Shown here piece by piece: positions 58,609 to 64,000 of a stretch of 64,000 nt of DNA. The notes beneath the pieces are model-generated. The model was not told where the DNA came from, made no database searches, and saw only the letters and a list, made by a program, of their open reading frames with translations. Position numbers and translations under genes: made by a program. Source of the stretch: Nocardioides turkmenicus (GTDB lineage Bacteria; Actinomycetota; Actinomycetes; Propionibacteriales; Nocardioidaceae); NCBI RefSeq assembly GCF_011045035.1, contig NZ_JAALAA010000013.1, positions 82,596 to 146,595 of the forward strand, in the 5' to 3' direction. Positions within the stretch are counted from its first letter, which is position 1, and every line of letters starts with the position of its first letter.

Positions 58609-59483
58609 CAGACCGTGCCGACCTTCCGGCGCAGCCAGGCGCTGAACAGGTCGATCACGATGATCAGGACGATCACCATGCAGACGTAGGTCATCATCGT
58701 GTCGAAGTGGAAGCTGTCCACCTCGGTCTTGATGAAGAACCCGATGCCACCGGCACCGACGGTGCCGAGGATCACCGAGCTGCGTACGTTGGTGTCGAAC
58801 CGGTAGAGCAGCAGGCCGAGCAGCGACGGCATGACCGCGGGCAGCACCGCGTGGGCGGCGGACTGCGCGGGCGAGGCGCCGGCGACGCGGAGCGCCTCGA
58901 CGGGCCCCTGGTCCACCTCGTCCATGGCCTCCGACCAGAGCTTGCCCATCACCGCGACGTTGTGGATGGCCAGCGCGATCACGCCGGGGAAGGCGCCGAA
59001 GCCGACCGCGGCGATGAACATCAGCGCGTACACCGTCTCCGGGATGGCGCGCAGCACCGACATCACCGCGCGACCCGTCAGCCACAGGGGCGCGAACCGG
59101 TTGGTGGTCCGCGACGAGATCACCGCGAAGAAGAGCGCCACCGGGATCGACAGGGTCGTGCCGAGCAGGCCGATCCAGATCGTCAGCAGGCAGTACTCCA
59201 GACCCGGCCGGATCGTCTCGGACCAGCGCAGGTCGAGCGGGAAGGCGCCGTCCTGGTGGATCGTCTTGCCGTTCGGGTAGGTGCGGTCGACCCCGAAGAG
59301 GAAGTTCCACAGCCCCCGCCAGCCCTCGAGGAGCTCCTTCGGCGAGGTGTTGGTCTGCACGGCGGCGTACCAGTGCACGACGACCAGGCCGATCGTGATG
59401 GCCACCGCGGTCGCGACGCCGCTCGGGCGGAAGCGCGGCGGGATGTCGAGGCGTGGTTCGGGAGCCTTGGTCAGGTCGGTCAT
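58608..59483 (-). CDS. phnE: Phosphonate ABC transporter permease PhnE-like
   Basis: A 291-residue permease with six membrane helices and the EAA-type loop EALRVAGASPAQSAAHAVLP, and the PhnE-family WXGL/ATG-like N-terminal region. ATGA overlap with phnC. It forms the channel for PhnD-delivered phosphonates. Confidence 0.88.
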   Translation of the reverse strand: MTDLTKAPEPRLDIPPRFRPSGVATAVAITIGLVVVHWYAAVQTNTSPKELLEGWRGLWNFLFGVDRTYPNGKTIHQDGAFPLDLRWSETIRPGLEYCLLTIWIGLLGTTLSIPVALFFAVISSRTTNRFAPLWLTGRAVMSVLRAIPETVYALMFIAAVGFGAFPGVIALAIHNVAVMGKLWSEAMDEVDQGPVEALRVAGASPAQSAAHAVLPAVMPSLLGLLLYRFDTNVRSSVILGTVGAGGIGFFIKTEVDSFHFDTMMTYVCMVIVLIIVIDLFSAWLRRKVGTV

Positions 59484-60295
59484 GCGTACTCCCTCATCTC
59501 CGCGGACTCGGCAGACTCGGCGGACTCGGCCGCCTCCAGCGCCTCCAGGGCAGGTCGGTAGAGGCTCGCCACGGTCTCGTCTGTGACCTCGGCGCTGCGG
59601 CTGTCGAAGACCAGACGCCCGCCGGCGAGCCCGAGGATGCGGTCGGAGAAGCGGCGGGCAAGGTTGGGCTGGTGGAGCACCGCGGCCACGGCGAGGCCGT
59701 CGTCGTCGGCCAGCGAGCGGAGCAGGTTCATCACCTGCTCGGAGGCGGCCGGGTCGAGCGCCGAGACGGGTTCGTCGGCGAGCAGCACCGTGGCCCGCTG
59801 GCACAGCGCCCTGGCCACGGCGACCCGCTGCTGCTGACCGCCGGAGAGGCGACCCGCCTTCTCCCGGGCACGGTCGGCGAGACCGACCCGGTCCAGGCAT
59901 GCCATCGCCTCGGCCTGGACCTCACGCGGGAAGGCCAGCACCGACCAGGAGCGGCTCAGACCCAGCCGCCCGAGCGCGCCCGCGCAGACGTTGTCGAGCA
60001 CGCTGCGGCGGGGCACCAGGTGGATCTTCTGGAAGACCATCGCCACCGTCGGCATCGCCTCGCCGGGCTTGGCGGTGACGCCGTCGACGGTGATCGTGCC
60101 GCCGTCGGGACGCTCCAGACCGACCACGCAGCGCAGCGAGGTGGACTTGCCGGAACCGTTGGCCCCGAGGAGGCTGACCACCTCCCCGGAGGCGACCTCG
60201 AAGGCCAGACCGTCCAGGACCGTCTTCTCCCCGAACGCCTTCCTCAGGCCGTCGATGCGCAGCATGGCCGCGCCGGAGAGGTGGTCAGCGCCCAT
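59480..60295 (-). CDS. phnC: Phosphonate ABC transporter ATPase PhnC-like
   Basis: A 271-residue ABC ATPase: Walker A LGANGSGKST (~43-52), signature LSGGQQQRVAVARALC, Walker B VLLADEPVSALDP, H-loop VLHQPN. The C-terminus ends with a tandem AESAESAESAE repeat (9-base DNA units GCCGAGTCC-like) before MREYA, not typical of PhnC. The start overlaps the phnD stop by one base; MLRIDG ten codons in is an alternative start. Confidence 0.9.
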   Translation of the reverse strand: MGADHLSGAAMLRIDGLRKAFGEKTVLDGLAFEVASGEVVSLLGANGSGKSTSLRCVVGLERPDGGTITVDGVTAKPGEAMPTVAMVFQKIHLVPRRSVLDNVCAGALGRLGLSRSWSVLAFPREVQAEAMACLDRVGLADRAREKAGRLSGGQQQRVAVARALCQRATVLLADEPVSALDPAASEQVMNLLRSLADDDGLAVAAVLHQPNLARRFSDRILGLAGGRLVFDSRSAEVTDETVASLYRPALEALEAAESAESAESAEMREYA

Positions 60296-61245
60296 CAGAG
60301 GTCGTCCGTCGTCAGGTCGAGGGCGTCAGCCAGGTCCGACACGGGCTGGTAGTCCTCCTCGGTCACCGCGACCAGCGCCGGCTTGCCGGCCGGCGGGGTG
60401 AAGTCGAGGTACTCGCCGATCTTCTCGACCGACTCGGCCGGCAGGCTCAGCAGCGCCTCCTGGACGGCCTTCGACACCTCGGGCGTCATGTTCGGACCCG
60501 CGGCGATCGGGTCGTTCAGGATCGGCTCGGACTCCCAGACCTGCCGGAAGGCCGATTCGTCGAACTGGCCCTCGGCGGTCGCCGAGGCCAGGGTCTGGCT
60601 GTTGATCTCGGCCGCGTCGACCTTCCCGTTGACCAGGGCCAGCAGCGCCTCGGTGTGGCCCCCGGCGTACTCGGCCTTGACGTCCTTCTCGATCCCGGCG
60701 TCGATGAGCGCCTTGCGCGGCACGGCGTCACCGGAGGTGGAACCCGACTCCGAAAGCGCCAGGGTCTTGCCCTTCAGGTCCTCGACCGACGTGACCGGCG
60801 AGTCCTTGGGCACCCAGATGCCACCGGTGTAGGAGGACACCTTGCCGTCCTTCCCGGCGAAGGAGGCCAGCGGCGTGGCGCCGGCCTGCTTCTGGGCGAA
60901 GACATAGCCCAGCGGGCCGAACTGGCCGATGTCGAGCTTGCCGTTCTGCATGGCGAGGATCTCGGCGACGTACGTGTCGGAGATCTGCACGTCGACCTCG
61001 CAGCCGAGCTCCTCGCCGAGGGCCTTGCCGAGGGTCTCGTAGACGGGGATCAGGTTCTTGGGGTCCTCGAAGGGCTCGACGCCCATGGTCAGGGTGCCGT
61101 CGGGGCAGATCTGGTCGGGGCCGACCTTGCCGCCGGCGGCGGCTGCGTCGGCGGGCTCGGGAGTGGCCTCGCTGCCGCATGCGGCCAGGGCGAGGGTCAG
61201 GGTCGCAGCACCCGCGAGCGCGGTCAGGGAGCGCAGCTTGGACAT
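60295..61245 (-). CDS. phnD: Phosphonate-binding lipoprotein PhnD-like
   Basis: A 316-residue solute-binding lipoprotein: signal peptide with lipobox LAAC (residue ~23), then a PBP type-2 fold with TMGVEPFEDPKNLIPVYETL and GKLDIGQFGPLGYVFAQKQA. It captures phosphonates, likely 2-aminoethylphosphonate-type, for PhnCE. Nineteen bases downstream of the FAD oxidoreductase in the same operon. Confidence 0.88.
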   Translation of the reverse strand: MSKLRSLTALAGAATLTLALAACGSEATPEPADAAAAGGKVGPDQICPDGTLTMGVEPFEDPKNLIPVYETLGKALGEELGCEVDVQISDTYVAEILAMQNGKLDIGQFGPLGYVFAQKQAGATPLASFAGKDGKVSSYTGGIWVPKDSPVTSVEDLKGKTLALSESGSTSGDAVPRKALIDAGIEKDVKAEYAGGHTEALLALVNGKVDAAEINSQTLASATAEGQFDESAFRQVWESEPILNDPIAAGPNMTPEVSKAVQEALLSLPAESVEKIGEYLDFTPPAGKPALVAVTEEDYQPVSDLADALDLTTDDL

Positions 61246-61264
61246 GTCGGTTCTTCTCCTGTGA

Positions 61265-62422
61265 TCAGAGCAGCTGGTCGAGAACGGTGGGCGCGAGGCC
61301 CAGTGCGGTGGTCATGCCGATGCCCGACGTCACGGAGACGACCCGGAGGCCCGGGAACGGCTCGTCGACGAGGAAGTCGGTGTGCGGGGAGTCCGCGTAG
61401 ACCCCTCGCCAGCGACGCCGGACGGTGAGCGGGGCTCCGAGCAGCCGCGCCCCTTCCCGCAGCACCAGCTCGGCGACGTACTCGTCGTCGAAGGGCAGGT
61501 GCGTGCGGTCGTAGTGGTGGGTGTCGCCCAGGACGATCGAGCCGGGCCGGCCGTCGGTCGCCGGGCGTTGGGTGAGCATCAGGTTCATGACGACGTCGAG
61601 GAGCTCGGGGGCGGCGTCCTCGAACTGACGGCGTACGCCGGCCGCGGCCGTGGTCTCGGCGAACCCGCCGTAGCGGAGCATCGAGAGCCCGGTCAGCACC
61701 GCCGGCTCGATCCGGACGTCGCCCGGAGGCGCGACCTCGAGCATCTGCAGCCGGCAGCGGCGTACGCCTGCCTTCTCGGCCACCTCCGGAAAGAGCCGGT
61801 CGACGTCGTGGCCGGCGGCGTGGACGACCCACGCGGAACGGACGGTTCCGCGGCTGGTGCGGACGTCGATGCCGTCCGCGACCTGGTCGATGGCGCCGAC
61901 GTGGGTCGCCCAGCTGAACCGGACCCCCTGGGCCTCGAGCCAGGCGGCGATCGCGGGCAGGGCCTCGCGCGGGTCGACCCGGAGGTCGAGCGGCAGGTGA
62001 GCGCCACCGACGACGTCGGCGGCGGCCGGCGGGAACAGCTCGCGGGTGGCGTCCGCGTCGAGCAGGCGGGCCTGCTCGACGCCGCGGGCGGCGGCGAACT
62101 CGTCGACCACGGCCATCTCGGCCTCGGTGCGTGCGACGACGACGGTGCCCGTCTCCTTCACCTCGAAGCCCGCCCGCGTGCCGAGGGCGACCCAGCGGTC
62201 CCGGGAGGCGAGGGCGTACGTCAGCGCCTGGCCCGACTGGGCCGTGGCGCAGATGTGTCCGAAGTTGCGCACCGAGGCGCCCACGGATCGCTCGTCGCGC
62301 TCGATGACGTGGACTCGCAGGCCGCGCGCCAGTGCTTCGGCGGCGTGCGCGAGACCGACGATCCCGGCGCCGATGACGACGAGGTCGGCAGCCGTGTCGG
62401 TGGTGGTCGTATGAGTTGGCAC
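61265..62422 (-). CDS. FAD-dependent oxidoreductase of the phosphonate-associated TIGR03364 family
   Basis: A 385-residue DAO-fold flavoprotein: GAGIVGLAHAAEALARG dinucleotide motif at ~20, the family's ASVRNFGHICATAQSG, and a C-terminal TSGIGMTTALGLAPTV. TIGR03364 enzymes are encoded with phosphonate transport genes and members have been linked to oxidation of aminoethylphosphonates to phosphonoacetaldehyde. GTG start. First gene of the operon FAD oxidoreductase-phnD-phnC-phnE-ADH, divergent from the GntR gene. Confidence 0.85.
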   Translation of the reverse strand: MPTHTTTTDTAADLVVIGAGIVGLAHAAEALARGLRVHVIERDERSVGASVRNFGHICATAQSGQALTYALASRDRWVALGTRAGFEVKETGTVVVARTEAEMAVVDEFAAARGVEQARLLDADATRELFPPAAADVVGGAHLPLDLRVDPREALPAIAAWLEAQGVRFSWATHVGAIDQVADGIDVRTSRGTVRSAWVVHAAGHDVDRLFPEVAEKAGVRRCRLQMLEVAPPGDVRIEPAVLTGLSMLRYGGFAETTAAAGVRRQFEDAAPELLDVVMNLMLTQRPATDGRPGSIVLGDTHHYDRTHLPFDDEYVAELVLREGARLLGAPLTVRRRWRGVYADSPHTDFLVDEPFPGLRVVSVTSGIGMTTALGLAPTVLDQLL

Positions 62423-62589
62423 GGCCCGAACACTTCTGTCTCCCCAGCGGCCTGGTCAACAGGCTGGATGAACATGTACAGACAAGTTAACCGCCCGTTT
62501 TCCTGTGTCCTATCGCTGCTCATCAGCGTTCTCTCGCTGTTCACAATTCGACCGCCCCAACTTGTCTGATCAAGTTGTAACCTGCTCGC
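62423..62589. promoter_or_regulatory. Divergent promoter with paired GntR-type operators
   Basis: AACTTGTCTGATCAAGTT (62559-62576) is an inverted repeat with perfect AACTTG/CAAGTT arms, and its half AACTTGTCTG recurs in reverse orientation at 62479-62488 (CAGACAAGTT). The pair flank the 167-base gap between the phn operon and the GntR gene, so the regulator probably binds both sites. Confidence 0.65.
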
Positions 62590-63348
62590 ATGAGCCGTCC
62601 GTTGCACACCCAGGTCGCCGAGGCCATCCGAGCCCGGATCATCGGCGGCGAGCTCCCGACCGGCGCCCCGATCCCCTCGGAGGCGCAGCTGTGCGAGCAG
62701 TTCGGGGCCTCCCGCGGCACGATCCGTACGGCCCTGGCGACCCTCCGCCGCGAAGGGCTGCTCAGCGGCGGCCAGGGTCGCCCGCCAACGGTCCGCGACA
62801 CCGCTCTCGGCCAGCCCTTCGAGCAACTGATCTCGTTCAGCGCCTGGGTCGAACAGATCGGCCACACCGCCGGCCAGCGCACGATCGAGGTCGCCCGGCG
62901 TGGCGCCACCGCCACTGCCGCCGAGGCGCTCGGCATCGCGGAGGGCGACCCAGTCGTCGACGTGCTCCGGCTCCGCCTCCTCGACGGCCATCCCGCGATG
63001 CTGGAGCGCAGCACCTTCGTCGAGAGCGTCGGGCGACTGCTCTTCGACTTCGACCCGGACACCGGTTCGCTCTACGCCTACCTGACCGCCGCCGGCGTCG
63101 ACCTGCACGGCGCCCGGCACACCATGGACGCGGTCGCCGCCGACGAGACCGACGCCGACCTGCTCGACATCGCCGTCGGCAGCCCGCTGCTGCGCGAGCG
63201 GCGCCGGGCGACCTCTTCGGACGGCACGCCCCTGGAGTACGCCGACGACCGCTACCGGCCCGACCGGGTCACCTTCACCATCGACAACACCCGCCCGTCC
63301 ACGGCGGGGATCCGCACCGACGTACGCATCCTCAAGGAGATCTCGTGA
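62590..63348 (+). CDS. GntR family regulator (HutC/UTRA type)
   Basis: A 252-residue protein: winged HTH (VAEAIRARIIGGELPTGAPI, QLCEQFGASRGTIRTALATL) at 8-70 and a UTRA effector domain (~85-245). Divergent from the phosphonate operon and overlapping the downstream phosphonatase-like gene (GTGA), so it likely senses a phosphonate or its degradation product and controls the divergent promoters. Confidence 0.9.
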   Translation: MSRPLHTQVAEAIRARIIGGELPTGAPIPSEAQLCEQFGASRGTIRTALATLRREGLLSGGQGRPPTVRDTALGQPFEQLISFSAWVEQIGHTAGQRTIEVARRGATATAAEALGIAEGDPVVDVLRLRLLDGHPAMLERSTFVESVGRLLFDFDPDTGSLYAYLTAAGVDLHGARHTMDAVAADETDADLLDIAVGSPLLRERRRATSSDGTPLEYADDRYRPDRVTFTIDNTRPSTAGIRTDVRILKEIS

Positions 63349-64000
63349 CCGCCTTCCAGCTTGCCGCCCTCGACATGGCCGGCACCACCGTCGACGAGGG
63401 CGGGCTTGTCTACGACGTGCTCGAGTCGACCGTCGCCGACGCCGCCGGCGAGCCGGTGCCCCACGACCTGCTGCTGCAGTGGAAGGGCACCTCCAAGTGG
63501 GAGGCGATCCAGGGGCTGCTGCGCGGACTCGGCCAGGACCCCAGCACCGCCCAGGTCGACAAGATCTTCGACGGCTTCGGCGAGCGCCTCGTCACCGCCT
63601 ACCGCGAGACCCCGCCCCAGCCGTTTCCCGGCGTTCCGGAGATGTTCGAGGCCCTGCGGTCGCGCGGCGTGAAGGTGGCACTGCAGACCGGCTACTCCGC
63701 CGAGATCGCCGCCGCCATCCTCGACGGCCTCGGCTGGACCGTCGGACCTGCTTCCGACGCCACCGTCGACGCCGTCGTCACCTCCGACCTCGTCGCCGCC
63801 AGCCGTCCCGCCCCCTACCTGGTCTTCCACTGCATGGAGGCCACCGGCGTCCAGGACGTACGCCGCGTGCTGGTCGCCGGCGACACCCCCAACGACCTCG
63901 GCGCCGGCACCAACGCCGGGGCCGGCTTCGTCGTCGGGGTCGCCACCGGCTCCTTCACCCACGACCAGCTCGCCGGCGAGCCCCACACCCACCTCCTCCC
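63345..64000 (+). CDS. Phosphonatase-like HAD hydrolase (TIGR03351-type), partial at right edge
   Basis: At least 218 residues, open through the window edge. HAD motifs: LAALDMAGTTVDEGGLVYDV (nucleophile Asp, with the phosphonatase-like MAGTT), LQTGYS as motif II and GDTPNDLGAGTNAG as motif IV. This PhnX-like family (TIGR03351) is thought to cleave phosphonates or related organophosphorus esters. GTG start overlaps the GntR stop; AAGGAG lies six bases upstream. The 3' end is beyond the window. Confidence 0.88.
   Translation, partial: MTAFQLAALDMAGTTVDEGGLVYDVLESTVADAAGEPVPHDLLLQWKGTSKWEAIQGLLRGLGQDPSTAQVDKIFDGFGERLVTAYRETPPQPFPGVPEMFEALRSRGVKVALQTGYSAEIAAAILDGLGWTVGPASDATVDAVVTSDLVAASRPAPYLVFHCMEATGVQDVRRVLVAGDTPNDLGAGTNAGAGFVVGVATGSFTHDQLAGEPHTHLL

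Overview
The window looks like a chromosomal segment of a high-GC actinobacterium, most plausibly a Nocardioidaceae member (Nocardioides or Pimelobacter-like). That placement is inference from base composition, Mce and KstR biology, a mycothiol-type DinB protein and the gene families present; there is no rRNA to anchor it.

Layout. (1) 1-4.6 kb is an accessory cassette: a divergent XRE/TPR regulator cut by the left edge, a TetR regulator, a radical SAM protein with a striking C-terminal Cys-x-Pro-x repeat tail, a COG3910-type ATPase and an APH-like kinase, the last two translationally coupled. (2) 4.6-7.0 kb is a lower-GC block with a secreted trypsin-like protease and a lipoprotein-like protein, bounded by a decayed copy of the 3' end of the neighbouring ltp2 gene. 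(3) 7.0-32.6 kb is a KstR-controlled steroid/cholesterol catabolism region. It holds an igr-like side-chain operon (ltp2, chsH1, a ChsH2 split into two genes, and ChsE1/ChsE2 fused into one protein), a KAP-type NTPase, fadE34 (chsE3), kstR, two membrane proteins of unknown function, two steroid-type SDRs, ferredoxin fdxD, an FMN/F420-type oxidoreductase, and a complete mce4-type import operon (yrbE4A/B, mce4A-F, two Mce-associated proteins). Four good matches and one weaker match to the KstR operator (TnnAACnnGTTnnA) lie at the expected promoters. Two homologous 27-28 codon mini-ORFs (MSERQR...RPYP...TEV) fill gaps in the mce operon, overlapping both neighbouring genes.

(4) 32.8-42.7 kb carries mostly household and repair genes: a PLD/cardiolipin-synthase-like protein, an AlkA-like glycosylase, a serine hydrolase, MarR, a DinB-like protein, an ATP-dependent DNA ligase and a secreted glycerophosphodiesterase. 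A single OLD-like ATPase gene is inserted directly behind the ligase and is followed by a duplicated ligase 3' end. (5) 42.7-54.9 kb is fatty-acid metabolism (TetR; fadA2, fabG4, htdX; tesB; fadA, fadB) with a VapBC-like pair whose PIN domain lacks its first acidic residue, an ArsC-like protein and a PAC2 protein. (6) 55.2-57.6 kb has dxs and a NUDIX hydrolase. (7) 57.6-64.0 kb is a phosphonate uptake and catabolism cluster (alcohol dehydrogenase, phnE, phnC, phnD, FAD oxidoreductase; divergent GntR and phosphonatase-like hydrolase, which runs off the right edge).

The most unusual signals are the Cys-Pro tail on the radical SAM protein, the paired mini-ORFs in the mce operon, two independent small cargo insertions each flanked by a duplicated 3' end of the adjacent gene, the ChsE1-ChsE2 fusion with a split ChsH2, and a family of intergenic hairpins sharing a GCCGAGTCGGC core. 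No rRNA, tRNA, CRISPR array, transposase or integrase was recognised.
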